Assembly (NCBI RefSeq): GCF_020524085.2
Contig: NZ_CP129017.1
Span: 1 to 53,464 of the forward strand
DNA from: Halobacillus litoralis
GTDB lineage: Bacteria; Bacillota; Bacilli; Bacillales; Halobacillaceae
Direction of reading: 5' to 3'
Length of the DNA stretch: 53,464 nt
In this document: piece by piece, positions 17,634 to 24,993 of the stretch
How the letters are laid out: each line of letters begins with the position of its first letter
Position numbering within the stretch: position 1 is the stretch's first letter
Made by a program: the position numbers and the translations under genes
The notes under the pieces: model-generated
Databases searched by the model: none
Seen by the model: the letters and a program-made list of their open reading frames with translations, nothing else
What the model was told of the DNA's origin: nothing

Positions 17634-18115
17634 TGATTAAACCAAACACTGAACTGATGAGACAAAGAAGAGAAATGTTCGATCTAAGCCAACAGGAGGT
17701 AGCTTTCAGATTACAAGCTCTGGGCTACCCTATTTCTGATAATCACTACAGCAGGATTGAAAGGGGCAGTAATGGATATAACAATATCCAGCTAGAGACT
17801 GCATTTGCCATAGCAAAGGTGCTAAAATATACAGTAGATGATCTGTTCATTTTTCAACCTGAGAATGAAGTTGATAGCTTCTCACCTTCTCCTGAGTATA
17901 AAGAGCGCATGGCTAACCATATGACCAAGGAAAAGAAGTTGAAAGTTGGTCAGGCAATCAGAGACTTTAGGAAGAAGAACAAGCTCTCTGCTAAGGATAT
18001 TGCAGAGAAGACAGGCATGGCTACCAGCTATGTCTATCACATTGAAAAAGGTTATGGATCAAAGAAGGCAGTCCAGCAGATAATAGATGCCTTCAATATT
18101 AAAATCAAGGTCTAA
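17633..18115 (+). CDS. Regulator with two XRE-type helix-turn-helix domains
   Basis: 160 residues; its ATG overlaps the recombinase stop (TAATG). Residues 5-75 form one XRE domain (RREMFDLSQQEVAFRLQALG, HYSRIERGSNG). Residues 105-155 form a second (VGQAIRDFRKKNKLSAKDIAEKTG, YVYHIEKG). A short acidic linker joins them. Two DNA-binding units in one chain could bind paired half-sites or bridge two operators. Co-transcription with the recombinase suggests control of recombination or lysogeny. It could also be an immunity repressor. Confidence 0.75.
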   Translation: MIKPNTELMRQRREMFDLSQQEVAFRLQALGYPISDNHYSRIERGSNGYNNIQLETAFAIAKVLKYTVDDLFIFQPENEVDSFSPSPEYKERMANHMTKEKKLKVGQAIRDFRKKNKLSAKDIAEKTGMATSYVYHIEKGYGSKKAVQQIIDAFNIKIKV

Positions 18116-18126
18116 GGGGTGTTATT

Positions 18127-18330
18127 TTGTCACTTGTAGGAGATATTCTGGGGTACTTGTTATTTTTAGTCATAGCACTATTATTCGCTATTATTGCAGG
18201 CTCTCTTGTTGTGGGAGTCTCTTTTATCATTCCAATATTCGTTCCTGTAGGGGTTGTAGTCGCTGTGGCTCTCATTGGTGCAAGTCCTTGGATGGCTTGG
18301 GTGTATTACAAGAAACATACAGGTGAATGA
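18127..18330 (+). CDS. Small two-span membrane protein
   Basis: 67 residues, TTG start behind AAGGGGTG. Two hydrophobic segments (ILGYLLFLVIALLFAIIAGSL and FIIPIFVPVGVVVAVALIGA) are followed by a short basic tail (YYKKHTGE). It sits in the lysogeny operon between the double-XRE regulator and a terminator. Such proteins in prophages are sometimes superinfection-exclusion factors, but nothing in the sequence proves that. Confidence 0.6.
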   Translation: MSLVGDILGYLLFLVIALLFAIIAGSLVVGVSFIIPIFVPVGVVVAVALIGASPWMAWVYYKKHTGE

Positions 18331-18355
18331 CAAACTGAATAATGATTACAGTTGT

Positions 18356-18387
18356 AGACTGGGGTATTACACCCTAGTCTTTTTTTG
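18356..18387 (+). terminator. Terminator after the lysogeny operon
   Basis: AGACT and GGGT pair with ACCC and AGTCT around a small loop, followed by seven T residues. It overlaps one parC-like repeat (GGTATTACACC). Confidence 0.85.
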
Positions 18388-18401
18388 TCTAATGATTACT
18401 A

Positions 18402-18430
18402 TTGTAATACAAGTGTAGTTGTCGTATAAT
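18402..18430 (+). promoter_or_regulatory. parM promoter
   Basis: TTGTAA, 17 nt, TATAAT. The -35 lies inside the TTGTAATACAA repeat, so ParR-like binding would repress it, which is the expected autoregulation. Confidence 0.7.
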
Positions 18431-18499
18431 ACTAATTAAGGGAAAAGACACCACCTGTATTACAGGTGAAATCATTTGAAATCAAAGGAGAGAATTTGA

Positions 18500-19501
18500 A
18501 TGGAAAAACAACTTCAAACTGCATATGTACTTGATCTGGGGAATGGATTTACTAAGAGGTCTATGGATAGCAAGACGATTAAGACTGAGCCTAGCATCAT
18601 TGGAAAGCACAAAGAAGGCTTCCAGATCGAAAGTGACCTAGATGTGGTAAACGTCAACAATCAAAGAGAAATCTACATAGGCAATGACGTTTGGGATGCT
18701 GATGTTCCTGCAATGGTCGCTCTTGAAGATGGCGAGATCAACAGAGTCAAAACTCAGGAGTTTTCTGAGTTGCTTCTAGGCTTTATCTCAAAGGACTTCC
18801 AGCAGAAGTCAGTGGAGAAGATTACACTGCCCCTTTTAGTCCTTGGACTTCCTAACACTGAGTATGAAGAGCATAAGGACTTCCTAGAGAAAGAGTTTAA
18901 AGGGATCTTTGGAGTCAAGATGAATGGTAGATCGAGAGCCATTGAAATCAAGGCTGTTAAAGTAATTCCACAGCCAGTAGGTACTATCCTTTATTCTATG
19001 TCTAGCAAGCTACTGAATGGCAAGACAAGCCTTATCATTGATGGTGGGTTTGGCACTATTGATCTGACAGAGCTTAATGGCAAACAGATAGGGGAATCCT
19101 ATGGGGCAGACTTGGGAATGAGGAAGCCTTTAGTACAGATTGAGAAATACATTCGCCAGAAGTACAGAAACGTTAAGAACCTCAACCCTCATATGGTGTC
19201 TGACATTCTACAGAATGGCTTAGTCCAAGCAGGAAAGACTCATTCCATCAACAATGATGATAGAGTGGTAGAAATACTCTCAGATCATTTCAGAGAGGTA
19301 TATTCCTACTTGATTGAGAGATTCGACTTTAGGGACTATGACCAAGTTATTTGGACAGGTGGAATGGCTCTGGCACACAATGAAGCTATTAAACACAAAG
19401 ATCAGTTTGGAAACTTTGTAGTCTTGGATGAGAATGGACAGGAAGCTAATGTGAGGGGCTACAGCGAGTATGGGAAGGTCGTGTTAGGAAGTGGCAAGTA
19501 A
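18500..19501 (+). CDS. parM: ParM-like actin ATPase for DNA segregation
   Basis: 333 residues behind AAAGGAGAG. Actin-fold signatures are visible: phosphate-1 loop VLDLGNGFTKRS near residue 10, phosphate-2 loop SLIIDGGFGTIDLTEL near residue 175, and an adenosine loop VIWTGGMALA near residue 290. The length is close to that of plasmid R1 ParM. The protein should polymerise and push apart plasmid or prophage copies bound through ParR to the upstream repeats. The next gene overlaps it by 11 nt and has ParR features, completing a type II partition operon. Confidence 0.9.
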   Translation: MEKQLQTAYVLDLGNGFTKRSMDSKTIKTEPSIIGKHKEGFQIESDLDVVNVNNQREIYIGNDVWDADVPAMVALEDGEINRVKTQEFSELLLGFISKDFQQKSVEKITLPLLVLGLPNTEYEEHKDFLEKEFKGIFGVKMNGRSRAIEIKAVKVIPQPVGTILYSMSSKLLNGKTSLIIDGGFGTIDLTELNGKQIGESYGADLGMRKPLVQIEKYIRQKYRNVKNLNPHMVSDILQNGLVQAGKTHSINNDDRVVEILSDHFREVYSYLIERFDFRDYDQVIWTGGMALAHNEAIKHKDQFGNFVVLDENGQEANVRGYSEYGKVVLGSGK

Positions 19502-19826
19502 CGAGCTAATACAATTCAGAGTTGGCAAAAACAATAAGCTGGTGTATGATTTGGTTAATAAACTCAAAACCTCTGGTGGGAATCAGAGGGGGTATATAAG
19601 CGACCAGCTTAGACAGCGACTAACAGTATATGAGGTACTTGCAGAAATGATGGGTGAAGACGATCCTCATAAACTATTAGCTAAGGTGTCCAGCGCTATA
19701 ATGAATAGCCATACTCAAAGTAGTAGTCATGTTGACCAGATCATAGACTCTGAGAATGAAATAGAAGAGCCAGAAGATGATGTTCAAGATGATCTAGCTT
19801 CTTTTGTGAATGGCAATAACTTATAA
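19491..19826 (+). CDS. parR: ParR-like centromere-binding protein
   Basis: 111 residues, GTG start overlapping the ParM 3' end. The N-terminal half (NELIQFRVGKNNKLVYDLVNKLK, GGNQRGYISDQLRQRL) fits a ribbon-helix-helix DNA-binding fold. The C-terminal half is acidic and probably disordered (SENEIEEPEDDVQDDLASF), the region that in ParR proteins contacts the ParM filament end. Size, order and overlap all fit ParR. Function is inferred from context more than from direct family recognition. Confidence 0.75.
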   Translation: MASNELIQFRVGKNNKLVYDLVNKLKTSGGNQRGYISDQLRQRLTVYEVLAEMMGEDDPHKLLAKVSSAIMNSHTQSSSHVDQIIDSENEIEEPEDDVQDDLASFVNGNNL

Positions 19827-19834
19827 ATTGCTTA

Positions 19835-19867
19835 GACTATCCTCTCTGATTGAGGGTAGTCTTTTTT
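19835..19867 (+). terminator. Terminator ending the partition operon
   Basis: GACTA and CCTC pair with GAGG and TAGTC around TCTGATT, with six T residues downstream. Confidence 0.9.
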
Positions 19868-19872
19868 ATGGT

Positions 19873-19901
19873 TTGACATTCGTAATCTTAAAGGTTACAA
19901 T
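19873..19901 (+). promoter_or_regulatory. Promoter of the rep gene with overlapping operator
   Basis: TTGACA, 17 nt, TACAAT. The spacer holds GTAATCTTAAAGGTTAC (19882-19898), a copy of the GTAATC-N5-GATTAC palindrome with one mismatch. The downstream leader (19902-20072, about 170 nt) contains a short CCCTTGG/CCAAGGG inverted repeat and an ACTTACTGAAAGGAT sequence also found before other early genes, but no convincing gene. Confidence 0.75.
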
Positions 19902-20072
19902 GAATAAAGAAATCGCCCTTGGGGGCGACCAAACCACCAAGGGCTAATAAACTCAAAACTCAGTAAGTAGTAACCACAAAACTTACTGAAAGGATATTCA
20001 CCTAGCGACTGGATAGGAAGCTAGGAAGATCACGCTAAACACCCAACCCTGCAAAAGAAAGGATGAAAAAGC

Positions 20073-21035
20073 ATGATAACTAAAAAATCTTTAATAGATG
20101 CTTTCATTAAACCATACATAGAACTATTTGGCAAGCAAAAACAGCACAAAAAAGAGCTTTTAGAGCAAGCAGAAGAATACATGCTAAACCATGACTTTGG
20201 AGGCTTTGACTTCTTCTCTGCTTCTGAATATTCAGTAATTGATGAGCTATTCTGGCACACTGCTGTTTGTGGAGTACAAACAATCTCAAGAGCCAAGATT
20301 GCAGAGCGTGTAAGTGTATCTGAGTCCACTGTAGATCGTGCTGTTCGCAAGATCAAGAAGACAGGACTTTTAGTATTTGGAAGATTAGGGAATAAACGTG
20401 CTGGAGTGTACGCTGTAGTCAATGTACTTCATGAGAAATTCAATATCGCAATGTCCAGCTTATTTGGTATCAATGATTGCTCAGAATTTGAGCTAAAAAT
20501 AAGCAATGAAGACTCTATTGAGGACTCTATTGACGACTCTACAAAAGCTGAAACCCCTTCTGCCCCAAGGGATGAAGAGGCAAAATCAGTTTCTACCTAT
20601 AATACCTTAAATACATTTAAAACAAGAATGAATAAACAACAGCTACAGGTAGCAGAAATCATTGGTAAGTCAGAAACATTAAAACCATTCTCTAATGAGA
20701 TTGCTTATAAGATTTTCCAGCACACTATGGAAGACTGGGAATGGAATGTGGTGGACAATGCTGTTAATCGTATTATGGACAATAACTATACACCAGATCA
20801 CAAAGTAGCTTATTTCAGAAAGACTTATACTGATGCTTACCATGATGAATTAGAAGCTAGAAATGAACTTGCTAATATTGAACCTGACTTTGATGTTGTA
20901 GAAATGAATAACAAAGAGTTTAACGAGTATAAGGTAGATGCACTAGGGGAATCTCTACTACAGTATGACTATTTCTCTAAGGATAGAACCAATGATCGTG
21001 ACTTGAGCCTATATTATAACTGGCTGGAAGAATAA
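20073..21035 (+). CDS. Plasmid-type replication initiator / winged-helix protein
   Basis: 320 residues. Residues 45-115 form a winged helix (VIDELFWHTAVCGVQTISRAKIAERVSVSESTVDRAVRKIKKTGLLVFGR). Residues 145-180 are an acidic linker. The C-terminal 130 residues (MNKQQLQVAEIIGKSETLKPF, VDNAVNRIMDNN) look like a DnaD-type helical region. The architecture matches initiator-like proteins of Bacillus plasmids and phage-plasmids. Arg codons are largely CGT/CGC, unlike the AGG-rich genes around it, which may reflect separate origin or expression before the phage tRNA is made. Initiator function is likely but unproven. Confidence 0.65.
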   Translation: MITKKSLIDAFIKPYIELFGKQKQHKKELLEQAEEYMLNHDFGGFDFFSASEYSVIDELFWHTAVCGVQTISRAKIAERVSVSESTVDRAVRKIKKTGLLVFGRLGNKRAGVYAVVNVLHEKFNIAMSSLFGINDCSEFELKISNEDSIEDSIDDSTKAETPSAPRDEEAKSVSTYNTLNTFKTRMNKQQLQVAEIIGKSETLKPFSNEIAYKIFQHTMEDWEWNVVDNAVNRIMDNNYTPDHKVAYFRKTYTDAYHDELEARNELANIEPDFDVVEMNNKEFNEYKVDALGESLLQYDYFSKDRTNDRDLSLYYNWLEE

Positions 21036-21126
21036 TGGGGCAGGGGGAAGAATACCCTCCTGATCCAGTGAAACTACAAATTTGTAATATTTCTGGTAAA
21101 ACTTAGTTTAATTCGTAATCTTTATG

Positions 21127-21155
21127 TTGACACTCTAGGTGTAATGTATTACTCT
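21127..21155 (+). promoter_or_regulatory. Upstream repressor promoter
   Basis: TTGACA, 17 nt, TACTCT. The spacer starts CTCTAGGTGTAA, so TTGACAC-N-CTAG-GTGT forms an imperfect palindrome shared with the promoter at 21194. Downstream, CTCTTAATAGTAAGAGA is a second palindrome that recurs 75 nt later. Confidence 0.65.
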
Positions 21156-21193
21156 TAATAGTAAGAGATAACCTACCACATACATAAAGATCA

Positions 21194-21221
21194 TTGACAC
21201 GCTAGATGTGTCATTTACAAT
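21194..21221 (+). promoter_or_regulatory. Downstream repressor promoter with operator
   Basis: TTGACA, 16 nt, TACAAT. TGACAC-GCTAGAT-GTGTCA covers the -35 and spacer as an inverted repeat, and TTCTTAATAAGAGA follows the -10. Tandem promoters with matching operators before a repressor gene are typical of autoregulation. Confidence 0.65.
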
Positions 21222-21291
21222 ATATATTTGTTCTTAATAAGAGACTAATACTTGGTGGGATTCTTACTAAACAAGAAAAGAGGGTCTAACA

Positions 21292-21705
21292 ATGGATGTA
21301 GGAAAAAAGAAAACTTCTCTGTCCCCTAAAGAGAGGGCAAGCGCTATTAATAGATGGGCAGAGGCAGGTCAGTTTGTAAGAGATAGCAGAGAGAAATATG
21401 GAATAAGCGCCAGAGGACTTGGTGCTGAAATAGATGTATCAGGTAACTATATTAGTGAAATAGAAAGAGGAATTAAACCAGCTAGTGATCCAGTCATTAG
21501 GGAAATAGCACAAATACTAAAATTTGATGAAGCTGATCTGTTCAAATTATATGGAAAGCCCACACTTAGAGCGCAAGAAGAATTAGAGGGATCAGATAAA
21601 CTTAATGATATATTAGAAAGTATAAGTAAGAATGTAGATAGTAAAGATATTAAAGATGATATATACGAAGAATTTGCAAAGATAGCAGACAAATATATTA
21701 AATAA
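21292..21705 (+). CDS. XRE-family repressor (candidate immunity repressor)
   Basis: 137 residues. Residues 25-85 form an XRE domain (FVRDSREKYGISARGLGAEIDVSGNYISEIERG, then VIREIAQILKFDEADLFKLYG). The C-terminal 45 residues are an acidic, helical oligomerisation-like segment (LNDILESISKNVDSKDIKDD). It is expressed from two operator-flanked promoters and closed by a terminator at 21732. It stands between the lysogeny/plasmid module and the replication genes, the normal place for a CI-like repressor. No peptidase domain is present. Confidence 0.75.
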   Translation: MDVGKKKTSLSPKERASAINRWAEAGQFVRDSREKYGISARGLGAEIDVSGNYISEIERGIKPASDPVIREIAQILKFDEADLFKLYGKPTLRAQEELEGSDKLNDILESISKNVDSKDIKDDIYEEFAKIADKYIK

Positions 21706-21731
21706 TTACATTTTAAATACTAAATTAAACA

Positions 21732-21772
21732 AAGCTCACTCATTGATTATAAAATGGGTGGGCTTTTATTAT
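21732..21772 (+). terminator. Terminator after the repressor gene
   Basis: AGCTCAC and CAT pair with ATG and GTG-GGCT around a TGATTATAAA loop, followed by TTTTATTATTTCTTT. The remainder of 21706-22040 holds no gene I can support; it carries the promoter at 21956. Confidence 0.75.
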
Positions 21773-21955
21773 TTCTTTGTGTTTGGAAGCATTTTCATAC
21801 TTAACATTTTTCTTCCCTTGGTATAAAATTCTGAATGATTACGTTTTTATTGCAATTCTGTGTCGTTTTGTTATTCTGATACTAGGCGTTCAAAAGCAAA
21901 CAGATGTTCGCATACTTTAGTCTTAAATTTTCTTAAAAAAAAGAACAATTCACTC

Positions 21956-21984
21956 TTGAAATCTTTAAGATTACAATGTAGAAT
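21956..21984 (+). promoter_or_regulatory. Early promoter with operator, start of the replication operon
   Basis: TTGAAA, 17 nt, TAGAAT. GAAATCTTTAAGATTAC (21958-21974) overlaps it and matches the genome's GTAATC-N5-GATTAC palindrome except for one arm base. It is the natural early promoter held by a repressor in lysogeny. Confidence 0.7.
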
Positions 21985-22040
21985 AGGGTTTGTGGTTGAA
22001 ACAGCCACCTATTTTACATTAATCGAAAGGATGAGAAGAG

Positions 22041-22760
22041 TTGAGTAAAGTCGAGCAGAGAACAGGAACAGATAAGGTAGTTAAGCTACAGGGCAAAGAA
22101 TATGTCTTGTTTGAAGGACTACTAGAGGTATCACACAAAGATTATGGAATGACTGGATCAAAGACAGAAATTGTCCAGCTTCCTACAGAAGAGAACGAGC
22201 AAACAGCAGTCATGATCTCTACAGTGTTTGCAGGTGAGAAATCATACACAGCTATAGGGGATGCAAGCCCTAAATCTGTAAACAAGATGATTAAGCCACA
22301 CATCATTAGAATGGCAGAAACCAGAGCGCTTGGTCGTGCAATGAGGTTAATGACAGGCTATGGTACTGTATTTGAAGAATTAGGCGACGTTGACTTTAAT
22401 GAGGACAGCAACAAGAACACAAAACAAACCAAGAGCAATAAGTCTAGTGGGGCAGGTAAAAAGCCAGCCAAGAAGAAAGAACAGCAAGAGAATACCCCAA
22501 AGAAGGCTACAAAAGCTCAAGTAACGAAAATCCAGAAAGACGCTAAAGCTCTAGGGCTTTCAGCACAAGTGGTCTATGACACTCTAGCCATTGAACCATT
22601 AGACGATCAGGGCAATCTTGAGAAGTCAGATGCTTCTAAGGCTATTAAATTCCTTAAATCAGACGAAGCCCAGTCTTTGGCTGACAATGGCAAGGAAGAG
22701 TCAGGAGAAGCTACAGAAAATGAAGTACCTGACGTTTCCAATGAAGAAGACCCATTTTAA
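22041..22760 (+). CDS. Single-strand DNA-annealing / binding protein (Rad52/Sak3-like) with SSB-type tail
   Basis: 239 residues, TTG start. Residues 1-125 form a compact domain ending KPHIIRMAETRALGRAMRLMTGYGTVFEEL. The '(M/L)AETRALGRA...G.G' motif is typical of phage Rad52/Sak3-like annealases. A lysine-rich linker follows (about 130-160), then a small helical segment. The last residues, VPDVSNEEDPF, mimic the acidic SSB tail that recruits replication partners. As first gene of the replication operon it probably coats or anneals single-stranded DNA. It could be a pure SSB substitute, since no other SSB is present. Confidence 0.65.
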   Translation: MSKVEQRTGTDKVVKLQGKEYVLFEGLLEVSHKDYGMTGSKTEIVQLPTEENEQTAVMISTVFAGEKSYTAIGDASPKSVNKMIKPHIIRMAETRALGRAMRLMTGYGTVFEELGDVDFNEDSNKNTKQTKSNKSSGAGKKPAKKKEQQENTPKKATKAQVTKIQKDAKALGLSAQVVYDTLAIEPLDDQGNLEKSDASKAIKFLKSDEAQSLADNGKEESGEATENEVPDVSNEEDPF

Positions 22761-22794
22761 AATTTACCATTGAATACGAGAGAGGGGTATCAAA

Positions 22795-22986
22795 TTGACG
22801 ATCAGCTTTGACAGCGTAGAGGGCAAGCAAACAACCATCCACTTTGATCCAGAAAACAATGAGGCAACCCTAAAGACGTTCGACACAGAAGGACTCTGTA
22901 GCGAAAAGCAAACTCTCAACTATAAAGAGTTTTCATCTATCAAACCTACCTTGGAGGCATTAGATGAGCAAACAAAATCCAGTTAA
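22795..22986 (+). CDS. Small hypothetical protein in the replication operon
   Basis: 63 residues, TTG start behind GAGAGGGG. Acidic beta-rich sequence (TISFDSVEGKQTTIHFDPENN) with a helical C-terminus that overlaps the next gene's start by 23 nt. I recognise no family. Confidence 0.6.
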   Translation: MTISFDSVEGKQTTIHFDPENNEATLKTFDTEGLCSEKQTLNYKEFSSIKPTLEALDEQTKSS

Positions 22987-23254
22987 TGAATTAGCTGATA
23001 AATGGTTTCAAGTGGAAGGTATCAGTTTCCACAGATCACAGTTTGGTTTCATTGGTAAGCTCTACAAGCAATATGGTAGAGAGACAGTTTTAAAAGCAAT
23101 CAATAAAGTACGAGCAAGGGACTCTCAGGCTACAGACCTGAGAAGTCCTAACTTGTATTTGAGAGGAATTTGCAGACAGCTTGGTGCTTCTGGTGAAGCA
23201 GTAAATCATGAAGGAAGAGCCAAACTGGAAGCAATGTTCAAAGGCATTAAATAA
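22964..23254 (+). CDS. Small protein preceding DnaB; possible helicase-loading factor
   Basis: 96 residues. It reads NELADKWFQVEGISFHRSQFGFIGKLYKQYGRETVLKAINKV, then LRSPNLYLRGICRQLG. This compact helical domain resembles the C-terminal region of DnaD/phage helicase-loader proteins (YGxxxVxxAIxxxxxR...PxxYLxxIxxxx). It lies 12 nt before the helicase gene, which makes a loader or primosome adaptor role plausible. The assignment is inference from motif and position. Confidence 0.55.
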   Translation: MSKQNPVNELADKWFQVEGISFHRSQFGFIGKLYKQYGRETVLKAINKVRARDSQATDLRSPNLYLRGICRQLGASGEAVNHEGRAKLEAMFKGIK

Positions 23255-23265
23255 GGGGTGATTAC

Positions 23266-24594
23266 TTGCAACTAGATAAATCCACCCTGCCCCATTCAAT
23301 AGAGAGTGAAAAAGCCAGTCTAGGCTCAATGCTTCTTAATAGTGAAGCTGTAGCATATGCTGTAGATAAGGTGAACTCACAGGACTATCATGAAGTCAAA
23401 AACAGGCATGTATTTGATGCAATCAAGGAAGCCTACAATGCAGACAGAAATGTTGATGTGGTCACAGTCAGTGAATATATGCAACATGATAATGCAGAAG
23501 ACTACTTGAATGAATTGGTGGCAAGCACACCAAGTCCATCAACCTACAGCGACTATATAAGTATTGTCCAAGACAAGGCACAACTCAGAGACTTAATCAA
23601 GACAGGCGACAAGCTACAAGAGCTTGGCTACACCAGCCAAGACACTGAGACAGCCATTGACCAAGCAGAAAGCATGGTCTTCCAGATGAGCCAAGTTAAG
23701 AGCGCTGATCGCATTGTTAAAATCTCTGATAAGATTGAAGGGTACAAGGACAAGCTAAGAGAGCGAGCTAGAAATCCAGACAGGATCACAGGGCTTGCTA
23801 CACATTATCGTGACTTAGATATGATTTTAGGGGGTTTTCAAGACTCAGACTTAATCATACAAGCTGGTAGACCTTCAATGGGTAAGACAGCCCTTGCATT
23901 GAATTGCGCTAACAATATATGCAAAGACGTTCATGAAGATGGATCGAAAAAGAAAGTGACGATCTTTTCTCTTGAAATGAGTACAGAACAGCTTATTGAA
24001 AGGCTGGTATGTGCTGAGGCTAATATATCTGCTGAGAAAATGAGAGCAGGGCAATTAGATCGTGATGAATGGAAGAAGGTTGGAGTAGCACTTGATGAGG
24101 TTAAAAGCTGGGACTTGGAGATAGATGATACACCTAACTTGACTGTAGGTGAAATCAGAGCGAAGTTGAGAAGGTCACATGCAGAAAAACCTATCGACTT
24201 TGTTATTATCGACTATCTGGGACTCATTGGTGATGGAAATACCACAGGTGGAGAGAACAGATCAACAGTAGTGGGGCAGAAGACAAAAGCCCTCAAAGGT
24301 ATGGCTAGGGAACTTGATACACCTATCCTTCTCCTATCACAGTTAAATAGGGGAGTGGAACAGCGTGAAGACAAGCGACCTATGATGAGTGACTTAAGAG
24401 AATCAGGTGCTATCGAGCAGGATGCTGATGTGGTAATCATGCTCTACAGGGATGAATACTACAATGCAGACAGCCCAGCTAAGAATATCGCTGAGGTCAT
24501 TATCAATAAGCATAGGAAAGGTAGCAATGGCACAATCGAGCTTGCTTTCCTTAAAGAATATACTAAATTTGTCAACCTAGATTATAGGAGGTAG
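23266..24594 (+). CDS. dnaB: Replicative DNA helicase, DnaB family
   Basis: 442 residues, TTG start behind GGGGTGAT. N-terminal domain (PHSIESEKASLGSMLLNSEA, then DYLNELVASTPSPSTYSDY) and RecA-like C-terminal domain. The Walker A is AGRPSMGKTALAL near residue 205, the H1a/Walker B strand is PIDFVIIDYLGLI near 310, then LLLSQLNRGVEQR and DLRESGAIEQDADVVIMLYRD. Length and order are standard for DnaB. It unwinds DNA ahead of the phage DnaE polymerase. No primase gene is obvious, so host DnaG is probably used. Confidence 0.95.
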   Translation: MQLDKSTLPHSIESEKASLGSMLLNSEAVAYAVDKVNSQDYHEVKNRHVFDAIKEAYNADRNVDVVTVSEYMQHDNAEDYLNELVASTPSPSTYSDYISIVQDKAQLRDLIKTGDKLQELGYTSQDTETAIDQAESMVFQMSQVKSADRIVKISDKIEGYKDKLRERARNPDRITGLATHYRDLDMILGGFQDSDLIIQAGRPSMGKTALALNCANNICKDVHEDGSKKKVTIFSLEMSTEQLIERLVCAEANISAEKMRAGQLDRDEWKKVGVALDEVKSWDLEIDDTPNLTVGEIRAKLRRSHAEKPIDFVIIDYLGLIGDGNTTGGENRSTVVGQKTKALKGMARELDTPILLLSQLNRGVEQREDKRPMMSDLRESGAIEQDADVVIMLYRDEYYNADSPAKNIAEVIINKHRKGSNGTIELAFLKEYTKFVNLDYRR

Positions 24595-24598
24595 AAAC

Positions 24599-24682
24599 AT
24601 GAGTGAAGATGGCATTGGTGCAATCGCATTATTGATCTGCTTTACAGCAATCATTATCACTGGAATTATCGTATTTGGATAA
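24599..24682 (+). CDS. 27-residue single-span membrane peptide
   Basis: MSEDGIGAIALLICFTAIII followed by TGIIVFG, behind AGGAGGTAG at the dnaB stop. Nearly the whole peptide is a transmembrane helix. It is one of several micro membrane proteins in the early region (also 28450, 35656, 35718, 42157). The function is unknown. Confidence 0.6.
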   Translation: MSEDGIGAIALLICFTAIIITGIIVFG

Positions 24683-24702
24683 GTCTTTTTTTTAACCCAA
24701 GT

Positions 24703-24719
24703 GTAATCATTAAGATTAC
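24703..24719 (+). promoter_or_regulatory. Operator palindrome GTAATC-N5-GATTAC
   Basis: GTAATCATTAAGATTAC has perfect 6-bp arms. It lies between the membrane peptide gene and the nucleotide-metabolism genes; a T-run precedes it. No clear -10 follows, so it could act as an intra-operon stoperator. Confidence 0.65.
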
Positions 24720-24738
24720 AGATGGAAGGTGAGCAGAG

Positions 24739-24987
24739 TTGAGACCTCTTAGAGAGTATATGATCGAAGAGCTAGACAGACGAGCAGACGAAGAGAAGAA
24801 GAAGAGGCAAGAGAAAGAGCTTGAAGCAGAAGAGCTAAGGGATGAGGTTCAGACACTTCACCAATACACTCTCAAGGCTCTCAGGCATCTTGAGAACAAC
24901 AGTGGACAGCTAGGGGCTGACAATGCTACAGCCCTGCTAGACCACATTGTAAATGACTTTGAATACAGAGGACTAGAGAAAGGATGA
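24739..24987 (+). CDS. Coiled-coil hypothetical protein
   Basis: 82 residues, TTG start. Charged N-terminal helix (IEELDRRADEEKKKRQEKELEAEELRDEV), then a second helix and a short C-terminal motif NDFEYRGLEKG. It lies directly before ThyX, with 6 nt between. No family recognised. Confidence 0.6.
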   Translation: MRPLREYMIEELDRRADEEKKKRQEKELEAEELRDEVQTLHQYTLKALRHLENNSGQLGADNATALLDHIVNDFEYRGLEKG

Positions 24988-24993
24988 GCTTAG

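Larger units (their letters stand above)
18300..18470 (+). repeat. parC-like centromere candidate upstream of parM
   Basis: The element TGTATTACA, or its complement TGTAATACA, and close variants recur here: 18302 (GTATTACAAG), 18341 (GATTACAGTTGTAG), 18364 (GTATTACACC), 18393-18412 (GATTACTATTGTAATACAAG) and 18452-18468 (CACCTGT ATT ACAGGTG, a perfect inverted repeat). The field surrounds the parM promoter, as in type II partition loci where ParR binds iterons overlapping that promoter. The centromere role is an inference from position. Confidence 0.55.

Noticed and set aside
18087..18326. Cysteine-rich ORF overlapping the small membrane protein
   Set aside because: It is a frame shadow of 18127-18330, overlaps the XRE regulator end, and has no ribosome site.
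21860..22048. Possible 62-residue gene after the repressor
   Set aside because: Composition is not protein-like, there is no ribosome site, and it covers the promoter/operator at 21956 and the start of the next gene.
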